A stretch of 64,000 bases of DNA from a virus. The notes under the pieces were generated by a model that was not told the DNA's origin, did not search any database, and saw nothing but the letters and a program-made list of their open reading frames with translations. The DNA lies in the IMG/VR virus record IMGVR_UViG_3300021090_000010, positions 1 to 64,000 of that record; one strand, 5' to 3'. This document shows positions 25,179-33,434 of the stretch, in pieces (the stretch's first letter is position 1; each line of letters starts with the position of its first letter). Position numbers and translations under genes: made by a program.

Positions 25179-25445
25179 ATGAATCGCAAGACGTTGACTC
25201 CTGATATGCTCCGCAAGATCGTCCTCGAAGAGATGGCGAAGCTTCACGAAGAAAAGAAACTGAAATCTGTCGAAGATAAAGCTAAGGAGACGAAGGAGCT
25301 TAAGGATGGCGGCGATTACGCTGACACCCTCGCGTCACACATCGACATGCTCAAGGCACTCAAGGTTGAAGAAACCAAACTTCGCCTTCGGTTGAAGTCT
25401 CTCGACGAGCGCAAACAAAAGCTTATTCGCAAAATTTCTGAGTAA
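25179..25445 (+). CDS. Small coiled-coil protein with targeting-like N-terminal helix
   Basis: An 88-residue, strongly charged, helical protein. The N-terminus (TPDMLRKIVLEEMAKLHEE) resembles the shared helix, and residues 50-88 form a coiled coil (HIDMLKALKVEETKLRLRLK). GGGAAGG lies about 12 nt before the ATG. It sits just upstream of the core and capsid genes, so a prohead core component is possible. Confidence 0.5.
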   Translation: MNRKTLTPDMLRKIVLEEMAKLHEEKKLKSVEDKAKETKELKDGGDYADTLASHIDMLKALKVEETKLRLRLKSLDERKQKLIRKISE

Positions 25446-25473
25446 TTGAACTGTTAGAGGAGAGGATAAGAAC

Positions 25474-26019
25474 ATGGCAGGACAAGGCAAATACACGAGG
25501 TACCGACCGGTTGATCCGAGCGCTCCTCTGTCTACGGGTGGAAATTCTCCTCCTGCGCTAGGTGCGTCGCGTTACTCACTCTTGAACCAGCTGTTCAAGA
25601 CTCCCACGACGCTCACCATTGCCGCTGATATCCATGCTCGTGCGAATCAATTCCTCACCCCCGCTAAACAGGAAGCAGACCCTATTCTCTTCCCGAAGGG
25701 TGTCTACCTCAATTTCCAGAACCCGGATCCTGCGTATTCAGCCCCGAATATCCCTGATGGGCCTTTTGGACCTGGTGGTACTGGCATCGGCGCTCCTGGA
25801 AATGCTTGGTCTCCTAACACGTCGTCTCCCGATCCTTCGGGCGCTGGAAGTACTGCACCTGTGGAGCCCTTCCTCAGAACTGCAGAAGATGTCGCACCAG
25901 GTGTCCAGATCGGAATTGGTGGAACGACTGTTCCTAGCGTAACTTCTAAAGAGATGTTCGAAGGAAGTCAACTTCCTTCACCTCTCACACCTGGTATGCG
26001 GCCGGGCCGCACTCAATGA
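25474..26019 (+). CDS. Pro/Gly-rich virion protein
   Basis: A 181-residue protein (MAGQGKYTRYRPVDPSAPLS) with a strong ribosome site, AGAGGAGAGG, 9 nt upstream of the ATG. The N-terminal 70 residues contain one helical segment; the remainder is Pro/Gly/Ser-rich and probably extended. It is the gene immediately before the core protein and may be a head or neck accessory protein. The family is not recognised. Confidence 0.5.
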   Translation: MAGQGKYTRYRPVDPSAPLSTGGNSPPALGASRYSLLNQLFKTPTTLTIAADIHARANQFLTPAKQEADPILFPKGVYLNFQNPDPAYSAPNIPDGPFGPGGTGIGAPGNAWSPNTSSPDPSGAGSTAPVEPFLRTAEDVAPGVQIGIGGTTVPSVTSKEMFEGSQLPSPLTPGMRPGRTQ

Positions 26020-26039
26020 CAAAGGCTGCAAGGACTTAA

Positions 26040-27797
26040 ATGAAGACCGTCTACGAAGAAGCTCTCAATGACATGAAGCAGTTGCGTGAAGTCGCGGAAG
26101 CGAATGCTCGCAACACTATCATCGACAGTCTCACACCCAAGTTGAAAGACCTCATTGAGAGAAACCTTTCCGGAAACACCGATGAAGATTCTCTTGATGA
26201 GAATGGATTCGCCGGAGGGTCACTTGGTTCGTCTCATCCAGAAATGACTGGCGCAACGTCAGGAACAGGACAGACGTCAGGTTCTGGTGGAGGAGAGGCA
26301 GGGGACGATTCTGAAAGTGACGAAACGACGAAAGAGTCGTTCGAAGTCAAGGACGAATCTTACGAACCTCTTTTCCATCTCTCTAAGCTTGCTGGACCTG
26401 CACTGATGGATAGAATCGTTGCAGAAGTCTATAAAACATACGATAACATAAACGAAGTCATTACTGGCGCTCGGACAATGAACTCTGACGAATTGAATAC
26501 CACAATTCGCAAAATTGAGGATATCTATTCATATCTACAGGAGAACAGTGTCGAGAACAAGCCCAAGCTCGAAGAGAAACTTGAGACCTGTTACGGATTA
26601 CTGAATTCCTTTAGGGAGTCGAAGATGAAGATGAAAGAACTCGTTTCTGAAGAGAAGGATGTTACCCTTCGTATTACCGGCCTCCCCGATGACGTCGAGC
26701 TTGAAAACCTCAACATCGATATCATCTCAGATGAGGATCCACTCGGTGATGAAGATGGACTCCCCACCGACGATATGGGTGCTCCTCCGGACGGCGGCGA
26801 GCCTCCTCCGGGCCCTCCGACCGTTCCTGGTATGGGCGAATCAGTCTATAGCGAAGGATCGGATGACAGCGAAGGATCAGATGACGATGAGAACGAAATT
26901 CTTCATGACGATACCGTCGTCGAAGTTTCTATTCCCATGCTTCGTAAAGCTATCGCCTCTGTGAAGGAATCGAAGAAGGGTAAGCTTCCTAAGACTCCCG
27001 GATCCAAGGGTGGAGTTGGAGCTGAAGTTCTCGATAACTTCGGTGGTGGCTCGTCTGAGGGCGATCCCTGGCTTGATAGCGATCTAGAACGTCTCGGCGA
27101 AGGTGAAGAGGACGAGGCCTGCGAAGGCGACGAAGTCGAAGAGCAGCAGAACCGCCGCATGCGCGACGACAAAGGTCGTGAGCAAGCTGATAATCATCTC
27201 AAGCCCGAGAGCATCGATCGTATGCTTACTATTGCTTCTAGTGACTTGAAAGAGTCGAAAGCATGGTATCTTAAGCATGTCGGAACTAAGAATGAAGCGA
27301 GCGCCCGCAAAGTCGTTGAGCGCGCCGCGAAACGCTTTGAGAAGATTAAAGAGCTCGCCAACAGGCGTCTCGGACCTTCTCTGAAAAAGATGGACGAAGC
27401 AGCTGCTAGGAATAAAGCTGTCCAGTCCGAGCTCGCTGAAAGTCGTCGGGAAGCTGACGGTTATCGCAAGCAGTTGGCAGAAGTTAATCTGCTCAACAGT
27501 AAGCTGATCCATGCAAATAAGCTCCTCCAACGCGACGGGCTGACCAAAAACCAAAAAGTAACGGTTATTGATCGGCTTGACGAAGCGATGAGTTTGCGAG
27601 AGGTGAAGCTAATCTACGGAAGTCTCACGAAGGCTTTCGAAGATGGTGATCAGGGAATGATCAGAGAAAACGTGTCTCGTCGGCCGAAAGCTGCGGGATC
27701 GTCGTCTAGAACGACCACGTCCTCAGAACGTCCCATCATCTCAGAGGGTATGGAGACTGCTCGTTGGCTCGAGCTCGCCGGCCTCTCTACTAAGTGA
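26040..27797 (+). CDS. Prohead core scaffold protein (gp22-like)
   Basis: A 585-residue, highly acidic, helical protein directly upstream of the major capsid protein, the position of T4 gene 22. It contains Gly/Ser/Thr- and Asp/Glu-rich stretches (GSGGGEAGDDSESDE; EGEEDEACEGDEVEEQQN) and a long coiled coil near residues 440-500. T4 gp22 is the main scaffold of the prohead, degraded by the protease. This protein is about twice as long as T4 gp22. Several L-x-E sites are compatible with cleavage. The assignment rests on position and composition. Confidence 0.7.
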   Translation: MKTVYEEALNDMKQLREVAEANARNTIIDSLTPKLKDLIERNLSGNTDEDSLDENGFAGGSLGSSHPEMTGATSGTGQTSGSGGGEAGDDSESDETTKESFEVKDESYEPLFHLSKLAGPALMDRIVAEVYKTYDNINEVITGARTMNSDELNTTIRKIEDIYSYLQENSVENKPKLEEKLETCYGLLNSFRESKMKMKELVSEEKDVTLRITGLPDDVELENLNIDIISDEDPLGDEDGLPTDDMGAPPDGGEPPPGPPTVPGMGESVYSEGSDDSEGSDDDENEILHDDTVVEVSIPMLRKAIASVKESKKGKLPKTPGSKGGVGAEVLDNFGGGSSEGDPWLDSDLERLGEGEEDEACEGDEVEEQQNRRMRDDKGREQADNHLKPESIDRMLTIASSDLKESKAWYLKHVGTKNEASARKVVERAAKRFEKIKELANRRLGPSLKKMDEAAARNKAVQSELAESRREADGYRKQLAEVNLLNSKLIHANKLLQRDGLTKNQKVTVIDRLDEAMSLREVKLIYGSLTKAFEDGDQGMIRENVSRRPKAAGSSSRTTTSSERPIISEGMETARWLELAGLSTK

Positions 27798-27836
27798 GTG
27801 GTTATCTGAAGTCTGATTGATATTAGGAAATTAGCG

Positions 27837-29747
27837 ATGAAGAATTTTGATCTCAAGGCGTTGACTGAAAATATGCAGCAACGCAACATGAAGACGGAGC
27901 GTACTGCTCTCGTCGAGAAGTGGTCCAAGACGGGCCTTCTTCGTGGCCTCGATGGTCTCCGTCGGGAGTCAATGGCGCAGCTTCTGGAAAACCAGTGCAT
28001 GCAGCTCCTGCGTGAAAGCGTGGGTATCTCCGGTGGTGCAGCCGGTCTTTCGAACTCTGGTCAGCTCGCTGGTTTCACGACCATCGCGTTCCCGATCGTT
28101 CGTAGAGTCTTCGGAGCGCTCGTTGCTAACGAGCTCGTCTCCATCCAGCCCCTGAACCTTCCTCAAGGTCTTGTGTTCTACCTTGACTACACCTACGGCA
28201 GCAATGTCGGTGGTGACGCGGGTCTCACCCTTCTGAACGGCTCTACCAATGAGACGTATTCACGGGGTCAGTCCATCTTCAACAGCCCTGCAGGCCGCGG
28301 CGTTCAGTCCGGTTCGTTGGCTGTCGGTGGTATGTACGACCTCGTTGGTGCCGGTTACAGCCGGGTTCATCGTCAAGCGGCGACTGTGTTCGTTGCTCCC
28401 GGTGATATCGGTGCATTCATCGGAGCCAACGAAGCTTGGTCTTCGGGTTCGATCGTTACCGCTGGTACGCAGTTCACGGGCACTGTCGCTCGCCTCTGTG
28501 GCTTCGACGGCAAGCTCGAGACTGATCTCACGGCTAACACCCTCGACTTCACGTTCATGCACGTTCGTGCTGCTGAAATCACGGGTACGATGCTCGGCGC
28601 AGATATGCTCTCACCAGAACAGCTCGCAGTTACAGCCTTCGGGTTCGGTAACGGGGGTGTGGTCGCCTGGGGTGAGCAATATCAGGCTGGTGGCGGCGTT
28701 CTCAACCTCCGTCGCCTTAACAAGCGCGGCAACTGGGACGGCACAACCTTCACGCCCTCGCCACTCAACGGAACTCACGTCCAGTGCGTTCTTCGAGTGA
28801 CCAACGGCGGTGTCACTCCTCCCCTCGGTGTTGGCGCAGCTGCTGCAAACAACACGATGTCGATGGTTATCAGCGATGCTCTGAGCGTTGACGGTGGAAC
28901 CGGCTCAGCTCTCACGGTACCCTCGTTCGAGTCCGATTTCGGTGCGACTCCTTCGCCGGCGATCCCTGAGATCGATATGAAGATCGAGCAGATCTCCATC
29001 GGTACTACGACCCGTAAGCTCCGCGCTCGCTGGTCTCCCGAACTCGCTCAGGATATGAACGCTTACCTCTCGCTCGATGCAGAAGTTGAGCTTACTCAGA
29101 TCCTGTCTCAGCAGATCTCGCTTGAAATCGACCGTGAAATCCTTTTGGATCTCCTGTCGCAGGCCTCTGGTGCGAACTACTACTGGAGCCGTTCTCCTGG
29201 TAAGTTCGTCAACAAGGTCACCGGCGCGACTGCCAACCTCGCTTCTTCGCTCTCTCCTGGTCCGAACTTCACTGGTACAGTCCGTGAGTGGTACGAAGTC
29301 CTCGTCGAAACGATTATCGACGTTGCTAACGAGATTCACCAGAAGACGCTTCGTGGAGCCGCGAACTTCGTGGTCTGCGGACCTGACGTCTCGACGATGT
29401 TCGAAAGCACGGTCCTTTACCGGCCCAAGCTGTCGATCGACTCGGATGGCCAGGTGGGTGTGCCCTTCTCGCTCGGAACCGATCCAATCGGTACTCTGAC
29501 GAACCGGTTCACCGTCTACAAGGATCCGTACTTCCCCCGCGCCAAGATTCTGATTGGCTACAAGGGATCTCACTACCTTGAGACCGGGTATGTGTACGCT
29601 CCGTACATCCCGCTCATCGTGACTCCGACCCTCTTCGCTCCTGAGGACTTCACTCCGCGTAAGGGCGTCATGACTCGCTACGGCAAGAAGATGGTCCGAA
29701 GCGATTTTTATGGAAGCGTGAGCGTGATGGACATGAACATCATTTGA
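27837..29747 (+). CDS. Major capsid protein (gp23-like)
   Basis: A 636-residue protein after protease and core genes, in T4 order. The N-terminal 60 residues are helical and charged and end QCMQLLRESVGISGG, a good prohead-protease site (LLRE/SV), as in the cleaved delta region of gp23. Family-like segments follow: FPIVRRVFGALVANELVSIQ PLNLPQG in the N-lobe, DVANEIHQKTLRGAANFVVC and KILIGYKG in the C-lobe. Codon use looks more GC-rich and C-ending than its neighbours, as expected for the most abundant protein. Three terminator-like hairpins follow within 0.8 kb. Confidence 0.9.
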   Translation: MKNFDLKALTENMQQRNMKTERTALVEKWSKTGLLRGLDGLRRESMAQLLENQCMQLLRESVGISGGAAGLSNSGQLAGFTTIAFPIVRRVFGALVANELVSIQPLNLPQGLVFYLDYTYGSNVGGDAGLTLLNGSTNETYSRGQSIFNSPAGRGVQSGSLAVGGMYDLVGAGYSRVHRQAATVFVAPGDIGAFIGANEAWSSGSIVTAGTQFTGTVARLCGFDGKLETDLTANTLDFTFMHVRAAEITGTMLGADMLSPEQLAVTAFGFGNGGVVAWGEQYQAGGGVLNLRRLNKRGNWDGTTFTPSPLNGTHVQCVLRVTNGGVTPPLGVGAAAANNTMSMVISDALSVDGGTGSALTVPSFESDFGATPSPAIPEIDMKIEQISIGTTTRKLRARWSPELAQDMNAYLSLDAEVELTQILSQQISLEIDREILLDLLSQASGANYYWSRSPGKFVNKVTGATANLASSLSPGPNFTGTVREWYEVLVETIIDVANEIHQKTLRGAANFVVCGPDVSTMFESTVLYRPKLSIDSDGQVGVPFSLGTDPIGTLTNRFTVYKDPYFPRAKILIGYKGSHYLETGYVYAPYIPLIVTPTLFAPEDFTPRKGVMTRYGKKMVRSDFYGSVSVMDMNII

Positions 29748-29753
29748 CGAATG

Positions 29754-29776
29754 ATATCAACTACTTAGGTTGATAT
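29754..29776. repeat. Inverted repeat just after the capsid gene
   Basis: ATATCAAC (29754-29761) pairs with GTTGATAT (29769-29776). The 7-nt loop contains TACTTA, the promoter-like hexamer. It begins 6 nt after the capsid stop codon. Confidence 0.55.
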
Positions 29777-29785
29777 ATGAGACTG

Positions 29786-29810
29786 AGAGGGAACCGAAAG
29801 GTTCCCTTTC
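29786..29810 (+). terminator. Terminator after major capsid gene
   Basis: GGGAACC (29789-29795) and GGTTCCC (29800-29806) enclose a GAAA tetraloop, with flanking AGA/TTT pairs, followed by TTTCGTCGTTT. Confidence 0.75.
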
Positions 29811-29900
29811 GTCGTTTAAACTACACAGTTCTAAATCATTAGATTATATTCATCTACCGACGAGATCGAGCGAACCCAATAATCGTAAGCCCTTATCTTA

Positions 29901-29930
29901 GAAAGGCTACCCCTTTCGGGGTAGCCTTTC
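29901..29930 (+). terminator. Second, stronger terminator
   Basis: GAAAGGCTACCCC (29901-29913) and GGGGTAGCCTTTC (29918-29930) form a perfect 13-bp stem around TTTC, followed by GGCGTTT. Between this and the first terminator I see no gene. Confidence 0.8.
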
Positions 29931-29980
29931 GGCGTTTAAGGACAATTTTCTGCAAGACCGTTTACTCTATAAGATCGCTA

Positions 29981-29986
29981 TATTTA
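29981..29986 (+). promoter_or_regulatory. TATTTA motif, candidate late promoter
   Basis: TATTTA ends 9 nt before the ATG at 29996, which is isolated by the terminator upstream and so needs its own promoter. No Shine-Dalgarno sequence is present. Confidence 0.55.
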
Positions 29987-29995
29987 AAGATCACT

Positions 29996-30502
29996 ATGGG
30001 AATTAAAGTCACAATTGATAGTCGTGGTATCGTTCAAACAGATAATTCGACTACATCACTTGTAGTTGATACTCCTGTGACATTCACGAATGGTGTTATT
30101 GCCACTCTAGTCACGTCAATGTCAGCCGGAAGCACAGCTGTTTCGACTCCGGGTTTTTATCACCTTCCAAGCAATTCAACGGCATCGTTGCCCGCAGCTT
30201 CAACTCAACCTGGTTGTACATACATTTTCTCCCAACCTCTGGGAGACCTTGGAATCTACAACGGAGGTTTCTTGACAGGAACCAGCGGGTGTTCGCTCGG
30301 CACTTCTGCAGCGAATGCTGCGATCTTCTTCCAGAATATTTCAGGTTCGGTCGGTCAAGTCGGGACGAACCTTGGTATTCGTTCTAACGGTGTGACGCTC
30401 TCTCGGTTCGCATCAGTTTCGGTAACGTCCGATAGCAAGTACTGGCTCGTCACCGCGCTTTCGGGTACCGTCTCCGGCAGCTTGTTCCCCGCTAACGGCT
30501 AA
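29996..30502 (+). CDS. Beta-rich virion protein, possible head decoration protein
   Basis: A 168-residue protein (MGIKVTIDSRGIVQTDNSTT), Ser/Thr/Gly-rich with regular beta strands and almost no charged helix. It is a one-gene transcription unit, bounded by terminators on both sides directly after the capsid gene. That arrangement fits an abundant capsid accessory or decoration protein (inference). No family is recognised. Confidence 0.55.
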   Translation: MGIKVTIDSRGIVQTDNSTTSLVVDTPVTFTNGVIATLVTSMSAGSTAVSTPGFYHLPSNSTASLPAASTQPGCTYIFSQPLGDLGIYNGGFLTGTSGCSLGTSAANAAIFFQNISGSVGQVGTNLGIRSNGVTLSRFASVSVTSDSKYWLVTALSGTVSGSLFPANG

Positions 30503-30526
30503 TCCACTTAGCTTCTAACCCTGGTT

Positions 30527-30556
30527 CGAAAGGCTGCTCGAAAGGGTGGCCTTTCG
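30527..30556 (+). terminator. Terminator after the small virion gene
   Basis: CGAAAGGC (30527-30534) pairs with GCCTTTCG (30549-30556), followed by GCGTTT. The arm sequence resembles that of the terminator at 29901-29930. Confidence 0.65.
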
Positions 30557-30581
30557 GCGTTTAAGCGGTCTGTTCTTGACC

Positions 30582-30587
30582 TACTTA
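30582..30587 (+). promoter_or_regulatory. TACTTA motif, candidate late promoter
   Basis: TACTTA ends 11 nt before the ATG at 30599 and lies downstream of a terminator. No clear Shine-Dalgarno sequence is present. Confidence 0.5.
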
Positions 30588-30598
30588 ATTTTACACCC

Positions 30599-31492
30599 AT
30601 GAAGTTCGACCTCAAGCAATTTAAAGCGATCGAAGATGATGGTGACAGATTTACGTACGCTTTGGAGAACCTGAAGGAGCTCGGAGAGGGTGGATCACGC
30701 ACGGTGTTTCTTCTTTCGTCGAGGTACGCTCTCAAGGTTGCTAACACGGACAGGGGTAAGAGTCAGAACGCGACAGAAGCTGCAATCTCTTCGGATCCTA
30801 AGTTTGGACAAGTCATCGCACGTGTTCATTCCCATGCTCCCGACTTCGCGTGGGTCGTTTCAGATTTAGTGAAGCCGCTCACATCAGAAGTAGAATTTGA
30901 AAACGTGTTCGGTATGCCATTCGAAGAGTTCGTTGGTGTCATCCAAGGCGGCGATTACCACAAGTGGGTAGGGAATCCAAAATGGAGAGTCAAGTCCAAG
31001 TCGGTCTATCCTGGCAAAGGTGATGAAACCATCGGCACGTACGGAATCATAGACACTATCAGGACTCTTATCAAGTCGAAGAAGCTTCACACCCCCGAAT
31101 TGCAGTTCATCGATCATTGGGGTAAGACCGGAGACGGTAGGATCGTCATTCTAGACTACGGAGTCGATAGCGGCAATTGGAAGCAGCAGACGATACATGC
31201 ATCCCATGAAGGACGACAGAGAGGCCATGTTTCTGGCCAAAGTTACCTTCATAATTCTCCTGCAGATGAATCTGAGCCCATTCTGGAGGCCTCGATTCCA
31301 ATTGGAGATGATGAATTTACGATCGCATTGAGAGAATTTGTGAACGAGGTTGTTCAGAAGTGCGGAGACAATTGGTGTCTCTACACGAAAAAAAAGAAGG
31401 CTGGTAAGCATCGAAAACTTGGTACTCACAAGACCAAGAAGGATGCTATTGACCAGGAGATTGCGATACAGTACAGCAAGCACGGAAGATGA
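30599..31492 (+). CDS. Protein-kinase-like protein
   Basis: A 297-residue protein. Residues 28-50 look like a kinase N-lobe: a Gly-rich loop LGEGGSRTVF followed by RYALKVAN with the candidate ATP-binding Lys46. A hinge-like segment AWVVSDLVKPL follows at 84-94. Near residue 182 is RIVILDYGVD, resembling the Mg-binding DFG motif (here DYG). No clear HRD loop is visible, so activity is uncertain. The C-terminus (LYTKKKKAGKHRKLGTHKT) is a separate basic module. It follows the capsid gene and may be packaged or act on virion or host proteins (inference). Confidence 0.5.
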   Translation: MKFDLKQFKAIEDDGDRFTYALENLKELGEGGSRTVFLLSSRYALKVANTDRGKSQNATEAAISSDPKFGQVIARVHSHAPDFAWVVSDLVKPLTSEVEFENVFGMPFEEFVGVIQGGDYHKWVGNPKWRVKSKSVYPGKGDETIGTYGIIDTIRTLIKSKKLHTPELQFIDHWGKTGDGRIVILDYGVDSGNWKQQTIHASHEGRQRGHVSGQSYLHNSPADESEPILEASIPIGDDEFTIALREFVNEVVQKCGDNWCLYTKKKKAGKHRKLGTHKTKKDAIDQEIAIQYSKHGR

Positions 31493-31611
31493 AGAAGCTT
31501 CGCTGGCTAGTAGAGAGAATTAGATGTGCTTTCCTTGGACATCCCTGGGGAATATGTCTCGAGGGATATCGTTGTACGAAGTGCGGTAGAGTGATTGTTG
31601 TGGAGGATTGA
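31489..31611 (+). CDS. Tiny protein with CxxC motif
   Basis: A 40-codon frame starting MKKLRWLVERIRCAFLGHPW, overlapping the stop of the kinase-like gene (ATGA). It ends with a half zinc ribbon (YRCTKCGRVIVVED). The overlap and clean spacing to the next gene (one base) support expression. Function is unknown. Confidence 0.45.
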   Translation: MKKLRWLVERIRCAFLGHPWGICLEGYRCTKCGRVIVVED

Positions 31612-31612
31612 G

Positions 31613-31831
31613 ATGGAAGACTATTTTTCCGTAGAACCTAGTTCGTGTCGTCGTTTGATGGACTTACTTGCGGGGTGGGCCCAGCTCGCCGAATCCAACG
31701 AATTCGCTGAGAGCGAATTCGACACCATTATCAATCTGTACCAGGCATCTCAATTCTGTGAGAACGACGCTGACGTGAAGAAGTTTGTCAAAAACAAAAT
31801 CGTGCCATTGCTCATTTCTGGTCAACTCTAA
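31613..31831 (+). CDS. Small acidic helical protein
   Basis: A 72-residue protein (MEDYFSVEPSSCRRLMDLLA) starting one base after the preceding stop, with GGAGG about 9 nt upstream. It is acidic and helical with no motif. Its 3' end overlaps the convergent minus-strand gene by 20 bp. Confidence 0.5.
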   Translation: MEDYFSVEPSSCRRLMDLLAGWAQLAESNEFAESEFDTIINLYQASQFCENDADVKKFVKNKIVPLLISGQL

Positions 31832-32090
31832 CAAGCATCTTCTGAAGTGCACGTAATGTGCTGCTATGTTCTTGAATGTGAATGATCTCCCCTCCGACGA
31901 GGAAGACGGCCTCCGTCTGCCCGGAGGGGTCTTCTTTCATGTCCAAACATACGACAATGTCACCTTTGCGAATCCGCACTGCGCGTTGGGAAAGTCTGCA
32001 GCTTGACTTTTTCTTTTTCAACTTGTAATCTATCAGATGTGTATCCTGCTCGCACTGGTACACTTCTCCGGTCTCGAACGTGGTCTTCAT
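31812..32090 (-). CDS. Small basic protein, unknown function
   Basis: A 92-residue protein on the minus strand (MKTTFETGEVYQCEQDTHLI), with a Lys-rich stretch LKKKKSS and a probable small beta domain (RIRKGDIVVCLDM, then AVFLVGGEIIHIQ). AAGGAG lies upstream but about 20 nt from the ATG. It is divergent from the neck gene at 32139 and convergent with the short gene at 31613. Function is not recognised. Confidence 0.5.
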   Translation of the reverse strand: MKTTFETGEVYQCEQDTHLIDYKLKKKKSSCRLSQRAVRIRKGDIVVCLDMKEDPSGQTEAVFLVGGEIIHIQEHSSTLRALQKMLVRVDQK

Positions 32091-32123
32091 CTAAGGATAC
32101 GTATTTCTCCTTGATGACTATCG

Positions 32124-32129
32124 TATTTA
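32124..32129 (+). promoter_or_regulatory. TATTTA motif in divergent promoter region
   Basis: TATTTA ends 9 nt before the ATG at 32139. Read on the other strand it is TAAATA, upstream of the minus-strand gene at 32090, so the 48-nt gap may serve both directions. Confidence 0.45.
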
Positions 32130-32138
32130 TTGGCTGAG

Positions 32139-33395
32139 ATGTCAACCTTCCAACAGACCTTGGGTCCCACGCCTTTTGGGATTTTCGACTCCGACCCTGT
32201 CTTTCAGCACGAAGCCAACGGGATGGTACAGTTCGTCAAGAGAAAACTCGGTGATGGTGCAACGTCGGTTGAGCTTTCTAAGAAGGACATTTGGACGGTG
32301 TTCGAAGAAGCCGTGCTCCTGTACGGAAATTTGATCAGCCAATACCAGCTCAAATCTGATCTTGCTTCGTTGCTCGGTCTTCCATCCGTTTTTTCCGGTT
32401 CAGTCGTCAACGGCGGAGTTTCTGGATCGTTGAACTTCTCGAACATCTATATAAAACGAACTCTCGAGTTCCTTATGCGGCAGGCTGATCCGTACTCGTC
32501 ATTCGCAGGTGTCGGAGGATCGTACGATCGTTTTCTCACTTACATCGATATCGAACCAGGTCGTCAAGACTACGATCTGTACGCAGAGTTGAAAAGAGCA
32601 GATGGTCCACTTTCGGGAAGTTTATTCGTAAATACTGTTCCGTCCGGAACGTTGGGAAAGTTACGCATCACCGATATCCTTCATTTTGATCCCATTGCGT
32701 CGCAGCAAATGTTGATCAATGCTTCAAATCTTACGAACTTCCTTGCGACGGAATTCAACTACGAATCGTACGTAAATTCTACAGCTTTCTATGTTCTTCC
32801 TGTCTTTGAAGATGTCCTACGACGTGGAATGTTAGAAACAGCTCACAAGGTTCGAAGATCTCACTATTCCTACGAACTCGTTGGACGCAACGTTCGTCTG
32901 TATCCGATTCCCGGAAATCCTCCACGTTCTCCGGCGAAAGTCTTCATGTGGGTCATGGCGGGTCAAGATCCGACCAATTCTAATCTCTACGGTCCAGGAG
33001 ACGTGACATCCACAAGCTATCTTTCTTCCGACCCTTCTCTCAATGGCATCTCCAACCCTTCTCAGGTGCCGTATGGACCGCTTATCTACTCGAAGATCAA
33101 CCAACCCGGACGAACTTGGATCATGGAAATGGTCCTCGCGCTCGCGAAGGAAATTCTTGGTTTGATCAGAAACAAGATGAAGACTATTCCAATTCCTGGT
33201 GGAGACCTTACCTTGAATGGAGATGATCTCGTTTCTCAAGCGAGAGAAGACAAGGAAAAACTGCTGACCCAGTTGCAAGAATTTCTCGATACAATCACGT
33301 ACGAAAAATTGCTCGAGATGGAAGCAAGTAAAGCAGAAAGCATCCTGACACAAATGCGACATATCCCTATTCCGAGACCTATCATAATAGGTTAG
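32139..33395 (+). CDS. Neck protein (gp13-like by position)
   Basis: A 418-residue virion protein starting MSTFQQTLGPTPFGIFDSD; a TTG three codons earlier is less likely. Segments such as FGIFDSDPVFQHEANGMVQF, RRSHYSYELVGRNVRLYPIP and TWIMEMVLALAKEILGLIRN recall neck/head-completion proteins of T4-superfamily phages. It precedes the gp14-like and gp15-like genes in T4 order, interrupted only by an endonuclease. It probably helps close the head and join the tail. The homology is judged by eye. Confidence 0.6.
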   Translation: MSTFQQTLGPTPFGIFDSDPVFQHEANGMVQFVKRKLGDGATSVELSKKDIWTVFEEAVLLYGNLISQYQLKSDLASLLGLPSVFSGSVVNGGVSGSLNFSNIYIKRTLEFLMRQADPYSSFAGVGGSYDRFLTYIDIEPGRQDYDLYAELKRADGPLSGSLFVNTVPSGTLGKLRITDILHFDPIASQQMLINASNLTNFLATEFNYESYVNSTAFYVLPVFEDVLRRGMLETAHKVRRSHYSYELVGRNVRLYPIPGNPPRSPAKVFMWVMAGQDPTNSNLYGPGDVTSTSYLSSDPSLNGISNPSQVPYGPLIYSKINQPGRTWIMEMVLALAKEILGLIRNKMKTIPIPGGDLTLNGDDLVSQAREDKEKLLTQLQEFLDTITYEKLLEMEASKAESILTQMRHIPIPRPIIIG

Positions 33396-33434
33396 GATTT
33401 TGTAAAAGATGTAGAACTTGCATAATTTGCAGAT

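Noticed and set aside
28905-29573. A 222-codon minus-strand frame opposite the capsid gene
   Set aside because: It is the mirror of the strongly biased, GC-rich capsid coding sequence, has an Arg/Asp-rich artefact composition and no ribosome site or neighbours on that strand.
29748-29995. tRNA gene in the largest terminator-rich gap
   Set aside because: The stems are simple hairpins with T-rich tails; no cloverleaf or T-loop sequence could be built.
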